Assembly (NCBI GenBank): GCA_949752735.1 | Contig: OX457044.1 | Span: 19,666,021-19,730,020, forward strand | Reading direction: 5' to 3' | Source: Lumbricus terrestris | Lineage: Eukaryota; Annelida; Clitellata; Crassiclitellata; Lumbricidae | Length of the DNA: 64,000 nt | Shown: piece by piece, positions 1-10,500 of the stretch | Numbering within the stretch: position 1 is the first letter of the stretch | How the letters are laid out: each line of letters starts with the position of its first letter | Position numbers and translations under genes: made by a program | The notes under the pieces: generated by a model | Seen by the model: only the letters and a program-made list of their open reading frames with translations | The model's database searches: none | Told to the model about the DNA's origin: nothing

Positions 1-190
1 GGTGATCGTGGGGTTAGGGGTGGTCGGGGTGCTGGCGGTGATCGTGGGGTTAGAGGTGGTCGGGGTGCTGGCGGTGGTCGTGGTGTTAGAGGTGTTAGCG
101 GTGATAGTGGTGTTAGAGGTTGTCGGGGTCACGGAGCGCTGGCGTTGATCGTGGTGTTGGCGGTGATCGTGGTGTTAGCGGTGGTCGCAG
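1..190. repeat. GC-rich minisatellite
   Basis: Imperfect tandem repeats built from GGTGATCGTGGTGTTAG and GGTGGTCGGGGTGCTGGC run from the window edge to about position 190. The array is cut by the window start, so its full length is unknown. No coding potential is evident. Confidence 0.8.
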
Positions 191-357
191 TCGATCGTGG
201 TGGTGTGTAATTTTAACGACGATGTAGCGTGGTAAAGTGAAATAAAACGGTGGGTGACAATCATCCACATGCAACAGCCACACAGCCAATCAAAAGCCTC
301 GATCACATTACCACGTATTATATAGCCTATGTGTCTGTGCGTGTGCCTCTATACTTC

Positions 358-512
358 TATGTGCGCGTGTGTGTATGTGTATGTATGTGCGTGTATGTGT
401 GTATGTGTGCACATATGTGTGTGTATGTGCCTGTGTGTATGTGTGTGCGTGTATGTGTATGTGTGTATGTGTATGTGTGTGTATGTGTGTATGTGTGTGT
501 GCGTGTGTGGTG
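358..512. repeat. GT/GTAT microsatellite
   Basis: Low-complexity tract of alternating GTGT and GTAT steps. All six frames stay open across it, which explains the Cys/Val/Tyr and His/Thr open frames here; none should be read as a gene. Confidence 0.9.
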
Positions 513-515
513 CAT

Positions 516-1243
516 TGCACTCGTTATCCGGGCCAAGCAATTCAAGGAACTTCGACTACAGTGGGACCTTTGTTATATCGGCGAACGATCGCACTGTCGA
601 TCAATGAAGTCGCGCTTCGACACAGGCCATAAACCACCGTCGAGCCCACGAGAATCATCCGTCCGTCCGTCCGCCAGTGCAGTGGTGGCTAATAGAATAC
701 ACGCAGCAGTCACAGCCACAGTAACAGACGCTCGTTCGTCCCGACACAACGCACTCGATCTGCGTCGTCGTCGTGGAACGTTTTGAATCACGGTCTCGTT
801 CCTATGAACTTCGCACCAGTGCAACAACAGTGCCGTAAAAACTGACCCGAGTTACACGTCCGAATTTCAGTCGGGCGCTATAAAATCTCGGACGAACGCG
901 TCGACAGACGGTAATGTAAGGTCAGGTTATTGTAGTGCGAGGTTAAGTGTGGTATCGTGTCGTGTCTGCGAATTTACGAAGCCCCTTTTAAAGTTTGTAC
1001 AAGTCATTCTGAAGCGCTGTCAACATGACAGGCCGTGCGAATTTAAAAAAAGACTTCACGCAGTGGAGGGATAAGGGTGGGTTCGATCAAAATTTTGGTA
1101 GGCTACGGATTGAAGGGGAGGTCATTCCTCATAGAGGGACCCACGATGGGAAAGACCCGGGGGAGAAATTCGATCCGCAGATTGGTGCAAAGGGATCATA
1201 TGGTTCACGCTATACCCCATTTCAAGTTACCCCGGTAATCTGA
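516..1243. other. CpG-containing unique sequence, no recognised gene
   Basis: Non-repetitive and richer in CpG than its surroundings. A 72-codon open frame starts at the ATG at 1025 and resembles nothing I recognise. A TATA-like box lies upstream at 879. This could be a promoter and 5' exon, but no splice-supported coding sequence follows. Confidence 0.3.
879..885 (+). promoter_or_regulatory. TATA-like box
   Basis: TATAAAA sits in a GC-rich context (GGGCGC before it, CTCGGACG after) about 145 nt upstream of the ATG at 1025. Composition and spacing fit a core promoter, but no downstream gene is established, so chance is quite possible. Confidence 0.25.
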
Positions 1244-2228
1244 AATCGATTTCGTATTACACCCCGCGGTGGCATGCACCCGATTTCATATTAGCCTATC
1301 CTGCCCTTTGCACATTACCCATATCTGATTTAGCCAAAATGATGAATTCTTATCTTAGAACTAATGTGGAAGCCTGTACGTTTATTGAAAAAAGCGAGTG
1401 ATACATTCAAGATTGGTCTTAATAATTATCTGGATAAAAATAGAAAAGTGTCATATGAATGTTGATTTATCAAACCACCCATATATACAAGTTCAAAGAG
1501 CATGATATATCATATGCCCTATAAGCCGCCGGTGAATAAGCTGGTCTCCCTAAGGCGGCTTTTGTGAGTGCTGAGAGAAATTCTTGGAGATTTGCATTAG
1601 GCGACAATAACCCTATCTCATACCACATACGCTAACCATTAAAGTACCTTCTTCTTCACGTTCTCCGCGCCCTCAGGCAGGTTCGTATGTCCAACGAGAC
1701 GAACTAACCTTCAATCTAACACTCCAATAAGTGGCCTAACTTTAAATCATTTGCATGCTACTTCTGAGCGATAAGAATGCGATTTTAAGTCTCCGGAGTT
1801 GAGGTTTAACATGAAGTCAATCTGAAATTATCGATAAACTGGAAATGACGGAGGAGACAGCGGAGGAGACAGAGAGGAAGTTTATGTGCTTGATATCGCC
1901 AAGTATTTAAAGGCTATAGTTCCTAACCGAAGAGGGTCCACACTTCTGGGCGCACTCATGCAAAAAAAGCAAATTTCAATAGTTTATTATTGTAACTTGT
2001 TAACTTTAATCGTAACAATGGCAAGTAAAACTCAGAACAAATTATTCGAAATCACTTATCTTAACAGGCCTATAGGCTGCTCAACTTTCGTACATTTAGG
2101 GGCAAATGTGTATGTATAGGTCCCTATTGGGTTTAAATTGTCAGGCAGATTCATCTCAAAATCAACTAGGAGTTCTATTGAGACTGTTTTTGCTTGTTTA
2201 AGCATTACTAGCCTACCTCGCCTGACCC
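1244..2228. other. No recognised gene
   Basis: Unique-looking AT-rich sequence. Around 1523-1555 is a short match (GTGAATAAGCTGG) to the dispersed repeat also seen near 8110, 23980 and 25360. Nothing else could be assigned. Confidence 0.5.
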
Positions 2229-2792
2229 GAACTCAAGCGCTATGTGACGCATTAGATCTAGGCCTATAAAACGACGCAATTTTGTTGTGCAGGTGACATG
2301 AAACGGAGTATCTCCCCTGAAAGCTATCCGGGGGGATGAATTAATCTATCCCCCGGATGGAATTAACCGGTCTATACTATCCGGGGGGAATAAACCATTC
2401 TATCCCCTTTTTGAAAAATGCGCATAATAAAAAAATTTCTGCTGTAATCAGAATTTAAAGTGACTCTAATTGTTTTAAATATCCTAAGCAATGTTCAGAT
2501 AAAGGCAACTCGAATTTATTTAGTGACTCTGAGTGTTCTTAAGTGTTTTAAATGTTTTAAGTGCTCTAAAAACAGGGCAAAACAAATTATCTAGTAGGAA
2601 AAACATACATGTTAGTGTCATTGTTCAAAAAAAAGCAGATGAAAATTAATTTGCCCAAAAAATACACTCGGAAGCGAATTTTTCGACTTTTTTTAATTTG
2701 GGGGATACAATTAATACAGGGGATACTCTTTTTCGTGACACCGGAACTCAAGCGCTATGTGACGCATTACAAAACGACGCAATTTTGTTGTG
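2229..2792. repeat. Direct repeats flanking a 451-bp TIR element
   Basis: The stretch starting GAACTCAAGCGCTATGTGAC occurs at 2229-2289 and again at 2744-2792, immediately on either side of the TIR element at 2292-2742. The left copy carries 12-13 extra bases that contain TAGGCCTA. Such long flanking copies are not a normal target-site duplication, so local duplication or a larger composite unit is likely. Confidence 0.75.
2292..2742 (+). mobile_element. Non-autonomous TIR element, copy A
   Basis: A 451-bp element starting GGTGACATGAAACGGAGTAT and ending CTTTTTCGTGACACC, so the ends are inverted repeats of about 24 bp with a few mismatches. Near-identical copies lie at 4301-4751 and 9069-9528. 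The interior is AT-rich with GTGACTCT and TTTTAAGTG motifs and no ORF. I could not define a target duplication or superfamily. Confidence 0.85.
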
Positions 2793-2839
2793 TAGACCTA
2801 GGTTGTACGATAGAGGTTGACAAAATAGGCCTGTGACCC

Positions 2840-3360
2840 TTTTTCCGCTTTATCTATATTATCTGGTTTAAAAGTATAGACTATGTCGTGACAATTAGAT
2901 GGCCTAGCAATAAAGCTACCATCCTTACAGCAAGTCAGCAACATGTCTATGGACAAAACTAATGACGCAACAATAGTGTTTGTACATGTAGATAATAATG
3001 ATAAGTAATTAGCTATCAACGTAACACCATACATAGTTCGTGACGTAGCAATAGTGTCTGCACAACAAAGAGAGATCGTCATAGCACGGAATTACCCATT
3101 TCCATAACAACGATGTAGCTATAGTGTTGTAGAACAAAGAGATGTATCCATACAGAATTGTCGCCATAGCAACAACTTGCCCATAAACGAAATTAGTGAA
3201 CAAAACTGCACGACAAAGCCGTCACAATACAAATCCATCAAACACATTGATAACGAGCATCATCATGTCCAATAAAAAAACGACGTAATAATAGTGGTTT
3301 TAGAACAAAGAGATGTCGTCACAATAAAATGTCCATTGCACAAGGCCAATATGATAATGT
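2840..3360. repeat. Degenerate tandem repeat around GTCGTCACAATA
   Basis: Loosely repeated units contain variants of GACGTAACAATAGTGTTT and AACAAAGAGATGTCGTCAC, separated by roughly 60-100 bp. A second cluster of the same units lies at 27961-28400. No ORF or terminal structure was seen. Confidence 0.65.
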
Positions 3361-4300
3361 TTCTTGTGTCTTTTTGGGGTGATTCTGTCGGGTTGTACCA
3401 TAGATATAATCAGTATCTATGGGCTGTACCCCACAGTTCTTCTGAACAGGAACAGAGTCACCACATTTAATTGTTTATTTGTGCGGCACCTCACAATTGT
3501 GGACCGCGGGTGCTGCAGCACCCTTAGCACCCACCTTAATGCAATAGGGCCTACTCGTTTTTCGGCTGCGTCCATACATGTTTTTCAAATACGCGATGAG
3601 ATTCGTGTGCCACTGTCACCTGGCGAGTAAAATTCCCTAACAATTTGAACAGTAGTGAGGCTTCATTGCATTCTGAATAATAATCATAGTCGTAGCTCTG
3701 CATTTTATAAAGCGCCATTGGACATCTAAGCGCAGGGCACCGGTTTATTCACGAGCGCCAAGTAGGGGGCACCCTTAAAAGTCAAGAGACACGCAGTAAT
3801 TGTTTCATTGTTAGGCTATGTAGTGTTAGCGACTTCGTTTTTGATGCTCATTTTACACGATTTCTAGAAATGGACAAGTAGTTCTAAACATCGCGACCTG
3901 TTTCTCCTCACTACTTTTACTCTCAGTTGCAGTTCGCATTCTGAGTTATAGGCAGCATTACACGTAAGCACGAACATTCAAAGACTAGATATAATTATCA
4001 GAATACAGCAATACGAAAAGAAAAAATTGGTAATCTGTCTTTAACAAGGTAGTGCGGTAATATGAGTCGGGTGAGGTGAAAAATTCACATTTAGCATAAA
4101 ATTTCAGCCATTTTGCCATCTATTTACCAAAAGTTATTACAATTGGTGGAAATTTGACGAAGTTCTGACAGAAACAATTTCGCACAGGTTTTTTTAGACA
4201 TGATGTCTATCTCAACTGCCTTTGCCAATTGTCACCGTCGTATGGGATTTAAGCCTTTGACTCTCAGGTTGAGAATTCAGCGCTCTAAACCATTTAGGCC
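3361..4300. other. No recognised gene; small repeat fragment at 3700-3778
   Basis: The 88-codon frame at 3364-3630 shows no recognisable motif. At 3700-3778 is a reverse-strand fragment of the dispersed repeat with CGTGAATAAGCTGG (here GTTTATTCACGAGCG). The rest is unassigned. Confidence 0.45.
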
Positions 4301-4751
4301 GGTGACACGAAACGGAGTATCCCCCCTGAAAGCTATCCGGGGGGATGAATTAATCTATCCCCCGGATGGAATTAACCGGTCTATACTATCCGGGGAGACA
4401 AACCATTCTATTTCCTTTTTTAAAAAATGCGCATAATAAAAAATTTATGCTGTAATCAAAATTTAAAGTGACTCTAATTGTTTTAAGTGTCCTAAGCAAT
4501 GCTCAGATAAAGGCAACTCGAATTTATTCAGTGACTCTGAGTGTTCTTAAGTGTTTTACATGTTTTAAGTGCTCTAAAAACAGGGCAAAACAAATTATCT
4601 AATAGGAATAAACATACCTGCTAGTGTCTTTATTCAAGACAAAGCAGATGATAATTAATTTGCCCAAAAAAATACACACGGAAGCGGTTTTTTCGACTTT
4701 TTTTAATTTGGGGATGCAATTAATACGGGGGATTCTCTATTTCGTGACACC
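4301..4751 (+). mobile_element. Non-autonomous TIR element, copy B
   Basis: Starts GGTGACACGAAACGGAGTAT and ends CTCTATTTCGTGACACC; about 451 bp, collinear with the copy at 2292. The flanking bases (AGGCC left, TGCTC right) show no clear duplication. Confidence 0.85.
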
Positions 4752-5066
4752 TGCTCTACGTAGAAGCACTGATGTTCTTCGTGTTTAATAGCAGCATCTT
4801 TAGGGTAGCATACACTGCAGTCAACTGATTGAGGTTTCGCTATAGTATGCATATTAAGCCTCATGTATGATGTAGGTATATGTAATGCAAAGCCCTGGAA
4901 CTTCTCAACGACACAGAAAGGCCGCCCACTTGTTTCTAAATCTCAAAAATACCAACTCGTCTCTTTTTTGTAGGTCCTATTGGCTCTTGTGTGATGGAAG
5001 CGGTCTTCTTGCTTGATGTATAATAAACGACTGTCGCCGCCATCATCATCATCATCATCGTCATCA
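4752..5066. other. No recognised gene; short CAT repeat
   Basis: Unique AT-rich sequence ending in a (CAT)n tract at about 5041-5066 that abuts the next MITE fragment. Confidence 0.5.
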
Positions 5067-5121
5067 CAGGGCTTAAAGTGTGCCAGGACGGTCATGGACG
5101 GCGTCCAGGCACTTATTTCTA
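5067..5121 (+). mobile_element. Truncated hAT-like MITE (CAGGGCTTAAAGTG family)
   Basis: Begins CAGGGCTTAAAGTGTGCC and continues through GGACGGCGTCCAGGCACT, matching the reverse complement of the right half of the MITE at 8785-8928; the match stops near 5121. CAGGG termini are typical of hAT elements. Confidence 0.6.
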
Positions 5122-5194
5122 TGGGACGTTGAGTTTTATGCCCAAATATTTCACAGATATGTCAGATATATCATTTTAGATTTCTAGAATGTTA

Positions 5195-5440
5195 TCCATT
5201 GTTTATCCATAATGAGCAATTTTATTAAGATGACGTACTAAAATGCCACCTTTGCAGTGAGGAAATTCAAACATGCAAACAACGTGGAGAGGACATTTAT
5301 TCATTTTGTTGAACTCGTAAACTGTGTCTTTCATCATTGAAATTATGAGAAATTTTTTACCATTACAGTTTGAAGATTTAACAAAAATTTAAACACCTCA
5401 AGAGACACTTTTGAAGCCATAAACCACGACTATCGGCACG
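5195..5440. repeat. Dispersed repeat with GTGGAAATTCAAA motif
   Basis: Shares ordered blocks (CTAAAATGCTACC-like, GGAAATTCAAA, GAAATTATGAG, GAGACACTTTTGAAG, AACCACGACTATC) with 6925-7250. It joins directly to LINE 3'-end sequence on its right and may be part of the same element. Confidence 0.6.
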
Positions 5441-5620
5441 GTGTAGGCCTACCCTCAACCTGGAATGGTCTTCCTCTGACACTCCGCTCTCTTTCTAAAA
5501 ATCAATCTCAGGCTTTCCTCTTTCATCTTGATGGCCTCGCTGAGGTTGGGAGCGCCTCTGAGTGGCCTTCTTGAAGAGGCGCTATATAAATGCATCTAAT
5601 GAATGAATGAATCTACGAGA
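5441..5620 (+). mobile_element. L2/CR1-like LINE 3' end
   Basis: One frame reads WNGLPLTLRSLSKNQSQAF, the characteristic C-terminal W-N-x-L-P motif of CR1/L2-type LINE proteins. Then come the 3' tail GGGAGCGCCTCTGAG...GAAGAGGCGCTATATAAAT and a GAAT repeat at about 5600-5612. The same tail ends the SINEs in this window. Confidence 0.75.
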
Positions 5621-6050
5621 GAGGTGACTGCGTGAGTTGAAAGCAAGTAGCGGATTGTATACTATAGACTAGGCCTAAGCCTATATAAAGACGTTCAACT
5701 CAATTACGTGCAATATATATATTGCCTTGAATCTGATTATCATTATTGTTGCGTAGTAACGGCGTCTACATATTTTGCCGCTAGAGGCTCATGGCGTTTC
5801 AACGGACGCAAATTTTAACACTACTTAGATAGGGACTATTTGGTTTTCTGTTTAATAGGTCATGTGTTTCTCATATGCTCCTCAGATGCACAGAATTAAT
5901 TAGAAAAATTGCATTGTACGCGCTCAATCAAAAGTCAAAGTCTCTGGCAGGCGTATAACTTTGCAATACACTGTGCAAGTTTATGGTCACGTTAAACACC
6001 TTTTTAATGGGGGCATCTATCCTATATAAGCTCTAGCAGCCCCAGAGCAA
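5621..6050. other. No recognised gene
   Basis: AT-rich unique sequence; nothing assigned. Confidence 0.5.
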
Positions 6051-6052
6051 TT

Positions 6053-6090
6053 AGCACTTCTCGGCCCTTTGGCTAAGATCAAAGTGAAAT
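6053..6090 (+). pseudogene. U2 snRNA-like 5' fragment
   Basis: CACTTCTCGGCCCTTTGGCT followed by AAGATCAAAGTG matches the highly conserved 5' end of U2 snRNA, which pairs with U6 in the spliceosome. The match stops after about 38 nt; the branch-point-pairing and Sm regions are absent, so this is not a working U2 gene. It may be a snRNA-derived SINE head, a retropseudogene, or a U2 gene broken by a U2-targeting LINE. Confidence 0.65.
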
Positions 6091-6830
6091 AATAATTAAC
6101 TGGTTCCCTGCTGGACCGCTGGCGTGACGTAAAACTCCGTAAGTCCAATAGCAAAGCAGGAGGGTCACTGGCGCACCGTAACTGGTCGTAAACCTATAAT
6201 AATAAAAAATAAAAAAACAAAACAAACAAAATTGTAAAACGAGGTGTGGAGCGCCGGACCATGACCCTTTGAGGGTCGTGGCCGGACCCATCTGACGCCG
6301 AAGGAAATGGCGTTGTACATGAGTTCAGTAAAGTGAGGGATTAGGGTTAACCGCCGGGGCTAGCCTGCATCAGAGCCAGATATATGTTTGGTCTGTTTCG
6401 GTGTCAGATGATGACCTGAGGAGGTCAAGCCCAAGACACATCACCGCATGCATGGTGGCAATGGTCAAATAATTGACGATTGTCATGAAGTGACCCAGAA
6501 TTCAGACCGCCATTCCGAATAGGACCAAATCCAGTTTTCTTTCCGCATTCAGAGTCTTCCATCTCACACGTCTGTCCGAACAACCTTCCTCCGCAGTTCG
6601 ATCACAGTTCGCTGGGTGCTGCTTGCTGTTCCGTTGCCTCTCCTCGTTGCGTTCCACCTGCGTGCCATCGTCGACTGGAGACGGCCTCCAGGGAGGACAA
6701 GGTGGAACCAGTTCACAGGTCGTCGTCTTCCACTCTTCCACTGCTCCCCTGTCGTTTCCTTCTCGAACGCGACTTCCGTCGAACGGAATTCTGTACATGT
6801 GGATATAAACACATTCTGAATAATTCTTAA
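6091..6830. other. Unassigned sequence, probably transposon-derived
   Basis: Overlapping open frames on both strands at 6500-6900 have no recognisable domain. An A-rich tract at 6205-6233 and GC-rich surroundings suggest a composite of element fragments. No splice-supported host exon was found. Confidence 0.35.
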
Positions 6831-6925
6831 AATAAAAAATGACTGACCGCGGGGCCCCTCAACAGCCTGCATGGGACCCTTGTGCACTGCACAATTAAGC
6901 TGCACCACCTATTGCTACGCCACTG
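6831..6925. mobile_element. Probable hAT-like MITE end
   Basis: The stretch ends GCTACGCCACTG at 6914-6925, the terminal inverted repeat of the CAGTGGCGTAGC family seen complete at 16101, 17969 and 34850. The interior differs from those copies and the other end was not located. Confidence 0.4.
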
Positions 6926-7255
6926 ATCGGCACTGAAGTGATGAGCCGTTTAGTTAAAATGACAACCTAAAATGCTATTATTGCAATGTGGAAATTCGTC
7001 AAATTTGAACAATGGGGAGAAAACATTTCTTGAACTCTGAAACCATGTCTTTCAGCAACGAAATTATGAGGGATTGTGCAGTCAAGAAATTTGACAGATT
7101 TAAACAATAGCAGGACTCTGCAGGAGACACTTTTGAAGTCGAAAACCACGACTATCAGCACTGAAATGATGAGCATTTTCGTCATAATGACAGTCTAAAA
7201 TGCTACCATTGCAGCGTGGAAATTCAAAAACATTTCAATATGTGGGGAGGTGCTA
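6926..7255. repeat. Tandem copies of the GTGGAAATTCAAA repeat
   Basis: One full and one partial unit of about 230 bp, joined at AACCACGACTATCAGCACTG, are homologous to 5195-5440. The tandem arrangement here and the LINE-like right junction of the other copy suggest a subrepeat inside a larger element. Confidence 0.55.
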
Positions 7256-7855
7256 TCCCCTCCACCAAAACCCCTCCCTCTGTTCAGTGGCTCAACACTG
7301 AGCAATGGTCGCAAAATACAATAAGTATAAGTTAAGCCTTCATAGAATTTGTTATAAAAATGAGGAAATCACACATTTTGGGTGGGCTGAGCCCGTAAAA
7401 ACCCCTAAATACGACATGCCCCTTGAGTTTCCTATACGGTACCCATAGAACGGCAAACTTACAAACTTGTTATTGGCCTAAACTTTTAACTGTTGTGATT
7501 ACGGTAAAGACAAAACCTTTATCTTCTACAATAGAACTTTGACTTTTATCCTGGTAGCTTGCGACTCTGAAAAACGACTTATTCTTGAAGTTTTCATGAC
7601 TTTATCGTTCATAAAATAGCTGACAAACAGGGGCCGAAAAAGGGCTCCAGTTGAGGTCGACACAGCTAAAAATGCGTTCTCCCTCAGATCCCCTAGTCGG
7701 CATGGGCTTCGTGCCTTCGGCACTCGCAGCTTATAGCGCCTTTGGCGCTTGCAATATGAGCACCCTTTAAGAAAACATTTCTTATGCACCTCTGGGAGGG
7801 AGGAACGGCTTAGGGCTTCAGCCCCCCCCAACCTGAAATCCTGGCGCCGCCACTG
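7256..7855 (-). mobile_element. Possible hAT-like element, right end only
   Basis: Ends TCCTGGCGCCGCCACTG at 7855, resembling hAT termini of the CAGTGGCG type. The 125-codon minus frame across it has no recognisable domain. The left boundary is not resolved. Confidence 0.3.
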
Positions 7856-7927
7856 ACGACCAGTTAAGTCTTCGTATACAAATACACTGCAGCGTCCTGG
7901 CACTTCTTTTTTTACACTTTAAGCACT

Positions 7928-8032
7928 GCGTCATCATCATCATCATCGTCATCATCGTCATGCATCATCGTCGTCGTCGTCATCATCATCATCATCGTCA
8001 TGCATCATCGTCATCGTCATCATCATACTTTG
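7928..8032. repeat. CAT/CGT trinucleotide repeat
   Basis: Imperfect (CAT)n with CGT and ATGCAT interruptions. Confidence 0.9.
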
Positions 8033-8084
8033 CACCTTTAACGTTCTGTCAACCGCACTTGGACCTTCTTCTAATTACCTTCTG

Positions 8085-8205
8085 GACAACCCTTCTGACA
8101 TGACGCAGCGCTCGTGAATAAGCTGGTGCCTTGAGCATTACTTTCGAGTGGCGCTTTAGAAGTTTGAAGCTCACGATTACGATGACTATAATTGCGAACC
8201 TCTTC
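8085..8205 (+). repeat. Dispersed repeat with TCGTGAATAAGCTGG
   Basis: Shares GGACAACCCTTCTGAC, GCGCTCGTGAATAAGCTGG and CACGATTACGA with 23941-24075, and in reverse with 25305-25400 and 3700-3778. It probably is a SINE or LINE 3' region, because related copies end close to a TATATAGC motif like the other 3' tails. Confidence 0.6.
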
Positions 8206-8506
8206 TGCTAGCTGCAGTGTCACATGATATACAGATAGTTTTTTTTATAGCGCCGCATTTATCGCAATAATAGCCTTTACTCTGCTTGCTAATACGTAGC
8301 ATAGGATACTGACGCCGACTGACTATTGTACAAAAATCCATCCCTGCAGCAGGATTGCCGTTTACAATACTCTACGTCCACTCCAATTGTGTCGCCCGAG
8401 TTGTGCCATGGTCGAATATAATATTATGAGCTTGAAACGCGAAGCTGTCTTGCGTCCTATATGATCAGCATGAGAATAATTATTGTAGAAAACTAACTGA
8501 AGAGTC
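8206..8506. other. No recognised gene
   Basis: Unique sequence of about 300 bp with nothing assigned. Confidence 0.5.
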
Positions 8507-8514
8507 GACGTCGA

Positions 8515-8721
8515 CAGGGCTATTTTTAAGGAATTTTTAGAACTGCACAACTCCTTCTTTCCTTTCCCATCCTCCATGGTAAATTACTTCCAATCGGATG
8601 AAAATGACCTTTTTTGCTAGTTTTAACTGCACAAAACGTGTGACAGAAGTGCTTCTACAGCTGCACAAATTCATTTAGAACTGCACATTTTGTGTACAAC
8701 TGTACGTTAAAAAAAGCCCTG
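8515..8721 (-). mobile_element. hAT-like MITE, family 1, with 8-bp TSD
   Basis: 207-bp element with termini CAGGGCT and AGCCCTG, flanked on both sides by the exact 8-bp duplication GACGTCGA (8507-8514 and 8722-8729). CAGGG ends plus an 8-bp duplication are diagnostic of hAT transposition. It is non-coding and homologous in inverse orientation to 25739-25950. Confidence 0.92.
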
Positions 8722-8784
8722 GACGTCGATTTATGTGAGTTGGGGTGTGCAATGAAGACTTTACAGTTTACAATGGGGTACTAG

Positions 8785-8928
8785 CATGCTTAAAGTGTAG
8801 AAAAAGAAGCGCTTCATGGACGGCCATCACTTCTCCAGGATCTGCTGTCCAAATAATTAGCAGGACGGCGTTGAGATCTGAAAATAAGTGCCTGGACGCC
8901 GTCCATGCCATCCACACTTTAAGCCCTG
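8785..8928 (+). mobile_element. hAT-like MITE, TTAAAGTG family
   Basis: About 144 bp with inverted ends GCTTAAAGTGTAG and CACACTTTAAGCCCTG. Further internal inverted matches are GGACGGCC and GGACGCCGTCC. The 8-bp flanks do not match, so the duplication has decayed. Related copies are at 5067 and 9043. Confidence 0.7.
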
Positions 8929-9042
8929 GTCATAAGAAAGATTATGTGGATTGGACCCCTCGTCCCCCGGCAATTTTCACTCGGCTTCCTATACGGGACG
9001 AGCGATTGAAGATGACATCCCATAGGCCTACTATAGACAGTG

Positions 9043-9653
9043 GTTAAAGTGTGAAAAAATAAGTGCCTGTGACACGAAACGGAGTATCCCCCCCTGAAAG
9101 CTATCCGGGGAGATGAATTAATCTATCCCCCCGGATGGAATTAACCGGTCTATGCTATCCGGGGGATAAACCATTCTATCCCTTTTTTTAAAATGCAAAA
9201 TGCGCATAATAAAAAAATTATGCTGTAATCAAAATTTAAAGTGACTCTAATTGTTTTAAGTGTCCTATAGGCAATGCTCAGATAACGGCAACTCGAATTT
9301 ATTTAGTGACTCTGAGTGTTCTTAAGTGTTTTAAATGTTTTAAGTGCTCTAAAAATAGGGCAAAACAAATTATCTAGTAGGAATAAACATACCTGTTGGT
9401 GTCATTGTTCACAACAAAGCAGATGAAAATTAATTTGCCAACAAAAATACACGCGGAAGTGGTTTTTTCGACTGTTTGTAATTTCGGGGGATACAATTAA
9501 TACGGTGGATACTCTATTTCGTGACACCTGCATGGACGCTCCTTACCTTTTCAACATGTGCTGGCCTTATAAGTGGCAGGACGGCGTTCAGATTTGAAAC
9601 TAATAAAGTGCCTTGGCGCCGTCCATGACCGTCCAGCCACACTTTAAACCCTG
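9043..9653 (+). mobile_element. TTAAAGTG-family MITE split by another element
   Basis: The left part (TTAAAGTGTGAAAAAATAAG) and right part (CATGGACG... ending ACACTTTAAACCCTG) together form one copy of the MITE at 8785. It is interrupted by the 460-bp TIR element at 9069-9528, which is therefore the younger insertion. Confidence 0.75.
9069..9528 (+). mobile_element. Non-autonomous TIR element, copy C (nested)
   Basis: Starts GTGACACGAAACGGAGTATC and ends CTCTATTTCGTGACACC, homologous throughout to the copies at 2292 and 4301. Both junctions read CCTG, which could be a short target duplication, but the other copies do not confirm it. Confidence 0.85.
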
Positions 9654-9799
9654 CTACTAGGCTATCGTTATAGATGTAGCCGAATTGACAACATTGGTTA
9701 GAATGGTGATAGCAAGAACGTGCGAATCGCGGTTTGCCGACTCATTTCAGATATCTAAAATAAATCCTTTACTCGCTAGACGTAGGTTTCAGTGCACGG

Positions 9800-9897
9800 A
9801 TAGCTTGAAATAATGGCGTGGCGCATAGATAGGCCTACTCCTCACCATGAGACACTATATATAAATGTCTGAAATGAATGAATGAATGAATGAACGC
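9800..9897 (+). repeat. LINE/SINE-type 3' tail with TGAA repeat
   Basis: CACTATATATAAATG followed by four to five ATGAA/TGAA units resembles the 3' tails at 5580-5612 and 17820-17855. No coding remnant was found upstream. Confidence 0.45.
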
Positions 9898-10045
9898 ATA
9901 TATTCATCCAAGTTAAGAATTTCACATAATTAATTTCTTTAACAAATAGAGCGAGATCTGACAAACGATTAGGATAGAGGGACTAAACTATACGAGCGCT
10001 ATTTGAGATTAGGCCTATATTAAATACTGTGGACAATATCTTCGA

Positions 10046-10410
10046 CAGAGGCGGATCTAAGGGGGGCCAATCCGGCCATGGCCCTCCCATTTAAAAATTG
10101 CATGGGACGTGGCCCCCATTTGGTTTCAACAGGCCATTAAATAAATGCAGCGGGAGAGAAAAGCAGGATACCAGGCCCCCTTAAAAAATCGCATGGAACG
10201 TGCCCCCCCCCCCATTTGATTTTACCATTAAAATAAGGTCGTCAACTATTTTGGCGGCTGAAATTGTATCTTTTTCCAGGAAATTGGACGAATGACTAAC
10301 AAAGTCATCAGTTTTTTCGGCGACGAACAAGACAAAAAATTTCCTCTGTCCCACCAACAAGACCGAAAATTTTGCCCCCCCCCCTTCGAAAATTTCTGTA
10401 TCCGCCCTTG
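10046..10410 (+). mobile_element. hAT-like element, family 2, with 8-bp TSD
   Basis: 365-bp element starting CAGAGGCGGATCTAAGG and ending TCTGTATCCGCCCTTG, flanked on both sides by the exact duplication ATCTTCGA (10038-10045 and 10411-10418). Poly-C/G runs lie inside each end. It is non-coding. Confidence 0.9.
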
Positions 10411-10500
10411 ATCTTCGATGGTCGGCACTCGGAACTTCGCTGACAGACACCAGCAGTAGTTACAGTTTAACGACACTGTGTGCCAAAAAAAGATGATTAG

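Noticed and set aside
1025..1243. 72-codon frame downstream of a TATA-like box
   Set aside because: Short, no homology recognised, and no splice or polyadenylation support; not called a gene.
3500..3540. GGGTGCTGCAGCACCC palindrome
   Set aside because: A 16-bp palindrome alone, with no repeat boundaries or duplication around it, is not enough to call an element.
6564..6908. 114-codon minus-strand frame overlapping plus-strand frames
   Set aside because: No recognisable domain, open frames on both strands and a hAT-like end inside it; more likely transposon-derived.
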